A stretch of DNA of 32,679 bases from an uncultured Bacillota bacterium. Lineage in GTDB: Bacteria > Bacillota_I > Bacilli_A > RF39 > UBA660. Positions 15,797-22,967 of the stretch are shown here, piece by piece; the first letter of the stretch is position 1, and each line of letters begins with the position of its first letter. The notes beneath the pieces were generated by a model. It ran no database searches. It saw only the letters and a program-made list of their open reading frames with translations, and was not told the DNA's origin. The stretch is from positions 1 to 32,679 of the forward strand of contig CAMXQX010000006.1 of the NCBI GenBank assembly GCA_947246355.1, given 5' to 3'. Position numbers and translations under genes: made by a program.

Positions 15797-17235
15797 CCTT
15801 TTTTTACCTCCAAATTTTTTTCAAACTTCTCATTGGGTATAGAAAGAATGCCTCTTTTTTTCATATTACGTAAATCAAGCCCACTTAAAAGAACACCTTC
15901 TTTTGCCTCTTCAAATACATAATAGGTATCTCCATTCTCACAATATTTGGATAAATCAACAACTACGATAGAATCGTATTTTTCTCCCTTTTTTTTATAA
16001 CAGATCGTATAGGGAATTTCCTTTTGCAAACCATCTGCTATATTGGCATTCAACATGGAAGAAATATAATTGGTATAATGAGGAGAAGTTAAAATAGGGT
16101 TTATACCTAATTTAGATATAGAATCCATCATTTCCTTGATATTTTTTACTTCCTGTGGAATCATTTGTTTTAAACTTCTATATCTAACTTCCAGCCTTCT
16201 TCTTTCCTCTTTTAGAACTCTTTGGTACTTTTCATATTTTTTATCTGCATTTTCAATGGCAGAATGAATATCATTTTTAGGGTTTAGCGCCTCAAATCCA
16301 ACTGTTTTTAAGCCTATTTTAACCCGTGTCCTATCATCAACTGTACTGATCTCATCGCCATTTTCCTTCTTTGTTGCATCTGCTTTAATAACAACGCCTC
16401 TGTAGGAAAACAGAGCATATCTCTTACTTCCAAAGGAAACAACAGCGTTTATGCCAACCTTTTTAAGTAAGCTTACATAAATAGCTGCAAAATCTTTCTT
16501 ATTTTCTAGATTATCGTCTTTTTCATCTTTAAGGATAGGAAGAGAATCATCACTTTCTATTCTTTTACACAGCTCTATATATATACTTCTCGCTATAACA
16601 AAGTCATTTTCCTCAAGATTCACTCTTTTCAAAACTTCTCTTTCTAAGTTTTTATCCAGTTCTATTGTACAGAAGCTTCCATTCAAAATTTCATCATGTG
16701 GTGTTTCAAAAATGAAGTGACTTTTAATATCTTGAATACGCTCCATCTTGTGTTTAGGCAGTGCTATATGATTTTCTTCATAAAACCGTTCTAGGCTTAA
16801 AAAAGAGTCAATATAGTTTGTAAGAGAAATAGGAGCAAAATCCTCTTTATGTTCTTCAAAATTTAAAAATTTTTCAAAAGTAGACTCATCTGATAGAATT
16901 GCCATCAATCTACAAATAGGAATTTCATTTTTAGGCGTATTTTGGTACTCCTCATATGAATAATGAGGATAAATTTCCTGCAACTGCTTTTTATAATAAG
17001 AGTTCAGATAATTTATTTTCTCAAAGTATTTTTTTGGCAAAGTTGGATCGTTTTTTATAAAATGTTGCATTACTTTATTTAAAGCTATAATATAATCCAA
17101 TTTTTGAATATTCTTAAATAGACTTTTTTCATTTTCAAAATTCATAACAAATTTTCTAAAAACAGTATCGTCTTTGAAAATTAATTCCAAAGTTGTTAAG
17201 GGTATAACCTTAAAATCTTTTTGTAATTCATCCAT
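15784..17235 (-). CDS. Protein with a degenerate transglutaminase-like domain
   Basis: A 483-residue cytosolic protein without signal peptide. The N-terminal 200 residues are helical and acidic with no match I know. Around residues 210-300 the pattern resembles a transglutaminase-like (papain-fold) core: IARSIYIELCKRI, then KKDFAAIYVSLLKKVGINAV, then RYALFSYRGVVIKADAT. In active members the helix starts with a Cys (as in CxGYA...LL..LGI) and the first strand has the His of HAW...; here these positions look like Lys and Arg, and only the Asp of DAT remains. A charged helical segment and a C-terminal alpha/beta region follow. I infer a non-catalytic relative, with fair uncertainty. It leads a three-gene operon. 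Confidence 0.7.
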   Translation of the reverse strand: MDELQKDFKVIPLTTLELIFKDDTVFRKFVMNFENEKSLFKNIQKLDYIIALNKVMQHFIKNDPTLPKKYFEKINYLNSYYKKQLQEIYPHYSYEEYQNTPKNEIPICRLMAILSDESTFEKFLNFEEHKEDFAPISLTNYIDSFLSLERFYEENHIALPKHKMERIQDIKSHFIFETPHDEILNGSFCTIELDKNLEREVLKRVNLEENDFVIARSIYIELCKRIESDDSLPILKDEKDDNLENKKDFAAIYVSLLKKVGINAVVSFGSKRYALFSYRGVVIKADATKKENGDEISTVDDRTRVKIGLKTVGFEALNPKNDIHSAIENADKKYEKYQRVLKEERRRLEVRYRSLKQMIPQEVKNIKEMMDSISKLGINPILTSPHYTNYISSMLNANIADGLQKEIPYTICYKKKGEKYDSIVVVDLSKYCENGDTYYVFEEAKEGVLLSGLDLRNMKKRGILSIPNEKFEKNLEVKKGWNY

Positions 17236-17266
17236 ATATATTCTCCCTTATTATCCTATTATTTTT

Positions 17267-17275
17267 ATTATACCA
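17267..17275 (-). promoter_or_regulatory. Extended -10 promoter of the three-gene unknown operon
   Basis: On the minus strand TGGTATAAT lies 32 bases upstream of the 483-residue gene's ATG. A TGCTTG 17 bases upstream is a weak -35. Confidence 0.6.
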
Positions 17276-17403
17276 TAGTTTTAAATTTCCAAGCATCACA
17301 AATTACAAATTTTATAGTTTTTTTATTCCTTATATCATGCCTGGATTTCTTGTCATTACTTCTACCATTAGTATAACATTCGATCTTCTTCTAAAATAGA
17401 TAT

Positions 17404-17433
17404 AAAAAAATCCACTTTTTTATGGACTTTTTT
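17404..17433 (-). terminator. Intrinsic terminator of the zinc-ribbon cluster
   Basis: On the minus strand AAAAAAAGTCCA, an 8-base loop, TGGATTTTTTT directly after the stop codon of the membrane Tim44-like gene, the last gene of the cluster. Confidence 0.85.
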
Positions 17434-18290
17434 TATTTTCTATATTGACTTATCATTTGTTTTTTCGACAATACCCAATCATAATTGTTACCTACGATGA
17501 TGGAATCACAATAAGGGCAGACGGAACTGTTTACATTTTCTAAAGGTGCATTACAATTTGGACATTTATTTGCCTTTGTATCCATTCCTTTTATAAAAGT
17601 CATCTCGTAGTTGTAAATAAGCTTGTTTCTATCTGTTCCACGGACAACTTTATTATTTTGATCAACGACATAATCGAGACATTCAACAGTCATTCGAACC
17701 CTTAGAGCAATGGTGTTTTCTATTTTTTCCATTCCAACGACTTCAAAGGCTTTCATTTCAAAATCTTTCATAATATTCGTTTGTTTTTTCATATGAAGAG
17801 CCACTAATTGTGAATGGTATAAATTATAAAGCTCATCCGTTGTATACCTTCTTAAAGTATCATAATCAAAATGCATCCAAGCCTCTTGTATGTTTTTATA
17901 AATAGCAAATGCCTGCATACGGAATGCATTTTTATCGAAATGAGGAAGAACTTCTTTTATCTTAGTAATATCATATGGATTCATAGAAAATTGGCTTACT
18001 GTAGTGGTGGATTGATTACTATTTTTTTTAGATGCGACAGTTATAAAAACAACAACAACTACAGCTACAACAACAATAATAAGTTCAAATCCTCCCATAT
18101 CGCTATCAGAAGAACTAGATCCACTACTCCAAGAAGAACTTCCGCCCCAAGAGGAACTTCCTCCGCCCCAAGAACTAGATCCTCCACTGTAACTTCCATC
18201 CCATCCCGAGTCAGCACGCGCTGGAACGGTTTTTAATATGCATCCTAAAAGTAGCAAAGTCACTATAAATACATAACTTACCTTTTTCAT
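17433..18290 (-). CDS. Membrane-anchored Tim44-like protein with zinc ribbon
   Basis: A 285-residue protein in four parts. Residues 1-26 form a signal peptide ending in ARA-DS (a Cys at 17, after LLLG, makes a lipoprotein signal an alternative). Residues 27-65 are low complexity with repeats of the form SSSWGG, and a membrane segment follows at about 68-86. A Tim44-like domain covers about 105-235, and a CPNC...CPYC zinc ribbon lies near 243-262. I infer that the Ser/Trp/Gly stretch is outside the cell and the Tim44-like and zinc-ribbon parts inside. It resembles the protein of the soluble gene 18380-18916, with the same fold and a different anchor. The set resembles ydjGHI of B. subtilis, which is tied to membrane stress; the role here is not known. 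Confidence 0.8.
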   Translation of the reverse strand: MKKVSYVFIVTLLLLGCILKTVPARADSGWDGSYSGGSSSWGGGSSSWGGSSSWSSGSSSSDSDMGGFELIIVVVAVVVVVFITVASKKNSNQSTTTVSQFSMNPYDITKIKEVLPHFDKNAFRMQAFAIYKNIQEAWMHFDYDTLRRYTTDELYNLYHSQLVALHMKKQTNIMKDFEMKAFEVVGMEKIENTIALRVRMTVECLDYVVDQNNKVVRGTDRNKLIYNYEMTFIKGMDTKANKCPNCNAPLENVNSSVCPYCDSIIVGNNYDWVLSKKQMISQYRK

Positions 18291-18312
18291 AAATACCTCT
18301 ATTCTTACTATT

Positions 18313-18321
18313 ATTATAGCA
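18313..18321 (-). promoter_or_regulatory. Extended -10 promoter of the membrane Tim44-like gene
   Basis: On the minus strand TGCTATAAT lies 23 bases ahead of the ATG, with a weak -35 (TTAAAG at 17 bases). It lies just past the terminator of the SPFH/soluble Tim44-like unit, so this gene has separate transcription. Confidence 0.65.
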
Positions 18322-18348
18322 TTTATTTTCCTTTTCTTTAAAGTTTTA

Positions 18349-18385
18349 GGATAAAAAATTCACATTTTTTGTGAATCTTTTATCC
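18349..18385 (-). terminator. Terminator of the SPFH/soluble Tim44-like operon
   Basis: On the minus strand GGATAAAA, a one-base mismatch, ATTCACA, a short A loop, TGTGAAT and TTTTTTATCC make a long stem with a T run. The left arm includes the stop codon. Confidence 0.88.
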
Positions 18386-18916
18386 TACAGTTTTCAAGGA
18401 AACGAGTACCCAATCCTTTTCTTCTAAATTGTATGTTGTACCACAATAAGCACAAAGTCCACTCGCATTTACATCGATAGAAGCCCCACACCCTGGACAT
18501 TTTCTAACGCTCCCTTGTTTTGTAAAATTGATTTTTTTTCTGAAAACAAGATAGTTTTCTTTTTCTACTCTATCTGTATTCACTCCACTAATAACGTTTC
18601 CATCTTCATTCATTAAATAATCCATATATCTAGATGTAATGTTGACTTCTATCTCCATAAAATTTTCTTTTATCTCTTGTCTTAAAATCGTTGTTTGTTT
18701 GACATTAATCTCATCATACATTTGTATCACATTTCTTTGATGTAAGGAATCCACTTTAGAGATAACCTCATGATAGACTTCATCACTCACAAAATGTCTT
18801 ATTTTCTTAGGTTCCTTCATCATGATTGCTAAATGGACTTGAATAAATACATTATCAACAAAGGATTTAAATTTACTCTCTGTAAATTCACTATCGTATT
18901 TTAAAATTTCGTTCAT
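18380..18916 (-). CDS. Soluble Tim44-like protein with zinc ribbon
   Basis: A 178-residue cytosolic protein. Residues 10-130 match the pattern of Tim44/mS45-like domains (an NTF2-like fold): FKSFVDNVFIQVHLAIMMKEPKKIRHFVSDEVYHEV, then long beta strands with SRYMDYLMNEDGNVISG. A zinc ribbon with CPGCGASIDV...LCAYCGTTY follows. It aligns in order with the cytosolic half of the membrane protein at 17433-18290 (both share DYL/DYVV...N..V..G...D...YNY/FR), so the two are paralogues. It starts 3 bases after the SPFH stop with only a weak RBS in the SPFH tail, so coupling is likely. Confidence 0.8.
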   Translation of the reverse strand: MNEILKYDSEFTESKFKSFVDNVFIQVHLAIMMKEPKKIRHFVSDEVYHEVISKVDSLHQRNVIQMYDEINVKQTTILRQEIKENFMEIEVNITSRYMDYLMNEDGNVISGVNTDRVEKENYLVFRKKINFTKQGSVRKCPGCGASIDVNASGLCAYCGTTYNLEEKDWVLVSLKTVG

Positions 18917-18919
18917 AAA

Positions 18920-20128
18920 TTAACCAATTTTTGCTCCACAGTTGCTACAGAAATTCCCTGTTGCTTTCGTTCCACAATTGCTACAAAATTTTGCAGCCAC
19001 TGTATTTTCTTCACTTGTAATTTCTTCTTTTGCTTCTTCCTTTGCAACTGGCACTTCTGTTGGTGCTTCCACTGGCTCTTTTGCACCAAAGATTGTACCT
19101 GGTTCTGGCATCGCCGTCTCTTGCTTTTCTACGGTGGTTGCATTTTGATTTACTTGCCCCATAAAACTAGAAGCAGCTCCTGCAGCCATATTCATACCAG
19201 CAAAACCCATCATTGCTCCATTATCATTGCTAGCGGCGTTTTCCATAGCAGATGCAGCTGACTGTGCCATAAGTCCTGCTTGTAAATTAGGGTTAGAAAA
19301 GATAGTTGCATCATCAATGCGGCTTACTCTCTTCATGGATTCATCCGTTAGGTTAATATCCCCAATCGCAACATCGGTAATTTCTAAACCATATTGTCCT
19401 CTCCATGAATCATCCAAACAACGATTCATTTCATCAGAAATATCACTTCCATAAAGTCCCATATCTCCAAAAGATACTTTTGCTTTACGCATCACAACAG
19501 AAATGGCTTGTGTAATTTGTTCTACAAACTTTGTCTTTAATTGGCTTCCAATCACCTCTTCATAAGTGACAGTATCTTTTGGATTACTTCCTATCACACT
19601 AGAAATTAAAAGCGCTGGATTCACAACCTGAAATGCATATTCTCCAAAAAAGGTCACTTCTAGCATTCCATATTTTTCATCGGTAATTTTCTTTGGTTGT
19701 GGACTTCCAAATTTATTTCCTGTAATAACCTTAGTATTCACATAATATACTCTTTGATCATGGGCTTCTTGTCCACCATAGGTGATACGTCTTCCCATTG
19801 TTTTAATGGTTTCTTTAATTCCTTTGAAAAAACCACCTTCAAAAACGGTTGGTTCTGTACTACTATCATAAGTATAAGAACCACTTTCAGCTGTAAACTC
19901 TGTAATCGCTCCATTATCAACGATAAGCATACACATTCCTTCTGGTACAACAATCGTACTTCCATTTGTAATTATGCCCTCACTTGGATGTTTATTTCCT
20001 TTCCCATGACGTACGTCTCCTCTTTGAATTAAAACATTATTTGCCACTTCTGGACAAACGACGAACTCTTTAAATTGATCTCCAAGTCCAGACGAAACTG
20101 AACTTGTAATTGCTTTAATTAAGCCCAT
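18920..20128 (-). CDS. SPFH-domain protein with C-terminal double zinc ribbon (YdjI-like)
   Basis: A 402-residue SPFH/Band-7 protein of the YdjI (virion-core-like) type. It starts GLIKAITSSVSSGLGDQFKEFV with no signal peptide. The SPFH domain spans about 20-260 and includes VVPEGMCMLIVDNG, GKEANKFG-type loops and LYGSDISDEMNRCLDDSWRGQYGLEITDVAIGDINLTDE. A Gly/Ala/Met-rich stretch follows at 285-325, then an acidic Pro/Glu linker and a double zinc ribbon FCSNCGTKATGNFCSNCGAKIG. Family members bind membranes as scaffolds. It is the first gene of a two-gene unit and lies next to a third zinc-ribbon protein, and in B. subtilis ydjI sits with pspA and two Tim44-like zinc-ribbon genes. Direct function is unknown. 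Confidence 0.88.
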   Translation of the reverse strand: MGLIKAITSSVSSGLGDQFKEFVVCPEVANNVLIQRGDVRHGKGNKHPSEGIITNGSTIVVPEGMCMLIVDNGAITEFTAESGSYTYDSSTEPTVFEGGFFKGIKETIKTMGRRITYGGQEAHDQRVYYVNTKVITGNKFGSPQPKKITDEKYGMLEVTFFGEYAFQVVNPALLISSVIGSNPKDTVTYEEVIGSQLKTKFVEQITQAISVVMRKAKVSFGDMGLYGSDISDEMNRCLDDSWRGQYGLEITDVAIGDINLTDESMKRVSRIDDATIFSNPNLQAGLMAQSAASAMENAASNDNGAMMGFAGMNMAAGAASSFMGQVNQNATTVEKQETAMPEPGTIFGAKEPVEAPTEVPVAKEEAKEEITSEENTVAAKFCSNCGTKATGNFCSNCGAKIG

Positions 20129-20151
20129 AATTCACTCTCCATTCTATACTC

Positions 20152-20180
20152 ATTATAACATGTTTTTTGTAAATTGAAAA
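20152..20180 (-). promoter_or_regulatory. Promoter of the SPFH operon
   Basis: On the minus strand TTTTCA (plus 20175-20180), 17 bases and TATAAT (plus 20152-20157) preceded by TGT. The RBS GGAGAG is six bases before the ATG. The remaining bases up to 20306 show no gene or strong hairpin. Confidence 0.65.
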
Positions 20181-20306
20181 CAAGGTTCCCTTTTCTTAAC
20201 ATAGTCTTCACAGAAATTAATCTTTCCATTCTATTTGTCATTTTTAAGGACCAAAATTGATATCTTATTTCCAATGGATAGAGATGAGCATATTATTTCT
20301 AAAATA

Positions 20307-21434
20307 TTAGCTACTATATTCACTTGTAATTCCAAAATACGTTTCTAATGTCAGCCAATCTCCATTATTATAAAGTTTTGAAGCAAGTTCTTCCCCCACA
20401 TAGCGATAATGCCAAGATTCATAAATATACCCAGTTTCGTTTGTTTTCCCTTTTGGATATCTTAAAATAAAACCATACTTATAACAATTTTGATGCAGCC
20501 ACTTCGCTTCTTTGGTATTATCGAAAGCAGAACTAATCGTATTCACATCAAAAGCTAAACCCGTTTGGTGTTCCGAGTGTCCAGGACGCGCTGAATAGGT
20601 GTCTGCTTCTTTTTTACCATCACGTGCTACATAATTATTGTAAAGTGTATTTTGTTTATTGTAAGATCGAAATCCACTCGAAATATAGATATTTAGTCCT
20701 TCCTTTTTGGCTGCATCACGCATTTTATTGAATGCATTTACTGTTGCATCTGTAAGTCCATTCCCATAATTAGAAGGTAGTGAATATGTTTTATTCGCAA
20801 TTAATAATCCATCAATATATGTTACTCCATTTTTAATTTCTCCCTTGAATCCTTTTGAAGTGGTAAATGTCTTATTCTCTGTTTGTGATGGAACCTTCGG
20901 TTTAGAAGTCGTATTCTTCTTTTCTTTTACAATTAGCTTTGCTTCTTCCCTTGCTTCATTTCCACTTGCATCTTTGGCAACATAATAAATGGTATATTCC
21001 CCTACTTTATTGAAATCATATTCTCCCTCTACAACCACTTGTATCTCTTCTTTGGAATTATCACTTGCCTTAACATCTTTTAATAAATCTATTTTTACAC
21101 CTATTTCTGTTGTCCATTCCTTTTTATAAGTTAGTGTTGGTTTTTCTGTATCTTCAACGGTAATTTCGAATTCATAAGTCTTTTTCCTTTTCCACCTATC
21201 TTGAACCACTACGGTTAACTTACCCTCTCCTAGTTTATCGGTTACTATCTTCTCACTTTTTAAAAGCTTTCCGTTTTGCACAGAAATAATTTCTTTGGTT
21301 TCTATTTCCTCGTACAAAGAAAAAGTATTCTTTTTTAAAACAACCTTGGGACTCTGTAAGAGGGAAAATCCAATACAACTTCCCATAAGCAAAAAAATAA
21401 TCACAATAACTATAATAAGTATTCTTTTTCTCAT
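20307..21434 (-). CDS. Membrane-anchored D-Ala-D-Ala / LD-carboxypeptidase (M15B, LdcB/VanY-like)
   Basis: A 375-residue cell-envelope protein that trims peptidoglycan stem peptides. An N-terminal membrane anchor (RKRILIIVIVIIFLLMG) is followed by an Ig-like DUF5011 domain at about 85-165 (TEKPTLTYKK ... VGEYTIYYVAKDASGNEA), a short linker, and an M15B peptidase domain at about 205-370. Zinc and catalytic motifs are present: SGFRSYNKQ, SEHQTGLAFDVN (His and Asp ligands) and ESWHYRYVG (Glu base and His ligand). The DUF5011-peptidase fusion is seen in Firmicutes envelope proteins and may bind the wall or a partner. D,D versus L,D activity cannot be told from sequence. It is transcribed from its own promoter. 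Confidence 0.92.
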   Translation of the reverse strand: MRKRILIIVIVIIFLLMGSCIGFSLLQSPKVVLKKNTFSLYEEIETKEIISVQNGKLLKSEKIVTDKLGEGKLTVVVQDRWKRKKTYEFEITVEDTEKPTLTYKKEWTTEIGVKIDLLKDVKASDNSKEEIQVVVEGEYDFNKVGEYTIYYVAKDASGNEAREEAKLIVKEKKNTTSKPKVPSQTENKTFTTSKGFKGEIKNGVTYIDGLLIANKTYSLPSNYGNGLTDATVNAFNKMRDAAKKEGLNIYISSGFRSYNKQNTLYNNYVARDGKKEADTYSARPGHSEHQTGLAFDVNTISSAFDNTKEAKWLHQNCYKYGFILRYPKGKTNETGYIYESWHYRYVGEELASKLYNNGDWLTLETYFGITSEYSS

Positions 21435-21452
21435 AACATCACCCTTTTTATT

Positions 21453-21461
21453 ATTATAGCA
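21453..21461 (-). promoter_or_regulatory. Extended -10 promoter of the carboxypeptidase gene
   Basis: On the minus strand TGCTATAAT lies 19 bases from the start codon with no good -35. The RBS is AAAGGGTGA. Confidence 0.6.
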
Positions 21462-21500
21462 CTATTTTTTCTTTTTGTATTATCTCTATTCTTTTCCAAT

Positions 21501-22316
21501 TCACTTTTCAAAATCAGAAGGAATCCCCTTTTCAAAATGCAACTCCACTCCTGTTACTGGATGTTTTAGAGTAAGGGAACTAGCGTACAAATACAAATGT
21601 TTATAATTATCCTTTATTCCATATTTTTTATCTCCTAAAATAGGGTGTCCTATCTCTTTAAAAGAAACGCGAATTTGATGCTTTCTTCCTGTTTCAATTG
21701 TAATAGTAACAAATGAAATATTGTTTTTAAACTTTTGACACGAGTACTTTGTAATTGCTTCTTTCGTAGAAGCATTTTTTCTACTCACGAAAACAAATCC
21801 AGCTTCGTTTTCCTTTAAATAAAATTTTAGTGTATCTTCTTTTTTTACTTTTCCATGAACTAAAGCCTTATACTCTCTTTTTGTTTTGGCCCAATTTTTT
21901 TGTAAAATTTCTTTTACTTTTTCACTTTTCGCAAAAAGGAGTAAACCCGCTGTATCATAGTCCAATCGATGAACAATATAAATTTTATTTTGCTTCCCTT
22001 TTTGCTTTACGTAAGAAGAAACCTTAAAATAAAGGGTATTTTCTCTTGTTTTGGCATCAGCAATCGTAAGCATTTGATAAGGCTTATCCACAACAAGTAT
22101 ATATTCATCTTCATAAAGAAGGGGTATTTCTTTATCAATTCGTTTGATAATGTCTACCTTATCTTTTTCTTTTAGACAAAAATCATAAGCAGTTCGTACT
22201 TTCTTGTTTACTAAAATTTCTTTATTTTTTAGGTGTTGTTTACTTTGTTTTTTAGAGAATCCTTTTTTCTCTAAAAAAGAGAAAAGACTACACTCTTTTT
22301 CTACATTGTATTCCAT
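21501..22316 (-). CDS. RluA-family pseudouridine synthase
   Basis: A 271-residue RNA-modifying enzyme. An N-terminal S4-like RNA-binding domain (FLEKKGFSKKQSKQHLKNKEILVNKK, about 10-60) precedes the catalytic domain with IVHRLDYDTAGLLLFAKS; the Asp in HRLDYDTAG is the catalytic nucleophile of the family. Later motifs GRKHQIRVSFKEIGHPILGDKKYG and LYASSLTLKHP also fit. It could be RluD, RluC or a YlyB/YjbO-like paralogue. Which uridines of rRNA or tRNA it modifies cannot be assigned. The ATG overlaps the stop of the PAP2 gene by one base (TAATG), so the two are coupled. Confidence 0.93.
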   Translation of the reverse strand: MEYNVEKECSLFSFLEKKGFSKKQSKQHLKNKEILVNKKVRTAYDFCLKEKDKVDIIKRIDKEIPLLYEDEYILVVDKPYQMLTIADAKTRENTLYFKVSSYVKQKGKQNKIYIVHRLDYDTAGLLLFAKSEKVKEILQKNWAKTKREYKALVHGKVKKEDTLKFYLKENEAGFVFVSRKNASTKEAITKYSCQKFKNNISFVTITIETGRKHQIRVSFKEIGHPILGDKKYGIKDNYKHLYLYASSLTLKHPVTGVELHFEKGIPSDFEK

Positions 22317-22921
22317 TATTCTACCCCTTTTTGAAAGAATTGTTTTATTTTCTTTAAATGGAAAAAAAGGAGTAAATAAAGAATACCAAGTAAGAAGCCC
22401 AAAAGAACATCGCTCGCATAATGTACCCCTAAATACACTCTACTCATACCAATAAGGGAAATATAAAGGGTTGCTAAAACAATAAGAATAATTTTAGAAT
22501 GTCTATTTTTTAATCTTCCACAAAATAGAAAACATAAAAAGCCTACAAAAACGATACTCACCATCGCATGACTCGATGGCATACTATATCCTGGTTCAAA
22601 AGTAAGAGCAATACCTATAGGTCGCTCTCTTTGAAAAATAAGTTTGAAAACGTTACTAATAATAAAAGGAAAAGCAAGATGAAAACTTACAAAGAAAGAG
22701 ATGATTTTTCTAGGATGAAAAATCCAAAAGAGAATACAAATCATAACAAATAAAAGCGTAATACTAGAAATACTTAAAAAGAAATTTGTCATAAAGTCAC
22801 TTTGAAGAGAAATGATTACATTATAAATAGTCGTATCAAAATAAGCCGTGTGATGATTTAAAATGAGAAAGATAAGAAGACATGATAAAATGGTACATGC
22901 CCCAAATAAAATTTTCTTCAT
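22316..22921 (-). CDS. PAP2-family membrane phosphatase
   Basis: A 201-residue membrane protein with about six hydrophobic segments and the full phosphatase signature: KLIFQRERP (KX6RP), PSSHAMVS (PSGH variant) and SRVYLGVHYASD (SRX5HX3D). Members dephosphorylate undecaprenyl pyrophosphate, phosphatidylglycerophosphate or phosphatidic acid. The substrate cannot be decided here. In a cell-wall-building bacterium recycling of undecaprenyl pyrophosphate is a likely role. It is the first gene of a two-gene unit with the pseudouridine synthase, and its RBS is GGGAG before the ATG. I could not identify its promoter in the 46 bases to the previous gene, which are mostly occupied by a terminator. Confidence 0.93.
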   Translation of the reverse strand: MKKILFGACTILSCLLIFLILNHHTAYFDTTIYNVIISLQSDFMTNFFLSISSITLLFVMICILFWIFHPRKIISFFVSFHLAFPFIISNVFKLIFQRERPIGIALTFEPGYSMPSSHAMVSIVFVGFLCFLFCGRLKNRHSKIILIVLATLYISLIGMSRVYLGVHYASDVLLGFLLGILYLLLFFHLKKIKQFFQKGVE

Positions 22922-22937
22922 CTTTTCTCCCTTCTAG

Positions 22938-22962
22938 CAAAAAACTTGGAGAAATTCTCCAA
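22938..22962 (-). terminator. Terminator of the XRE-ABC exporter operon
   Basis: On the minus strand TTGGAG-AATTT-CTCCAA is followed by GTTTTTT, a few bases after the permease stop. Confidence 0.85.
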
Positions 22963-22967
22963 AATTT

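Noticed and set aside
19697-20032. Plus-strand 111-residue ORF antisense to the SPFH gene
   Set aside because: Codon shadow of the SPFH gene; low-quality composition and no RBS.
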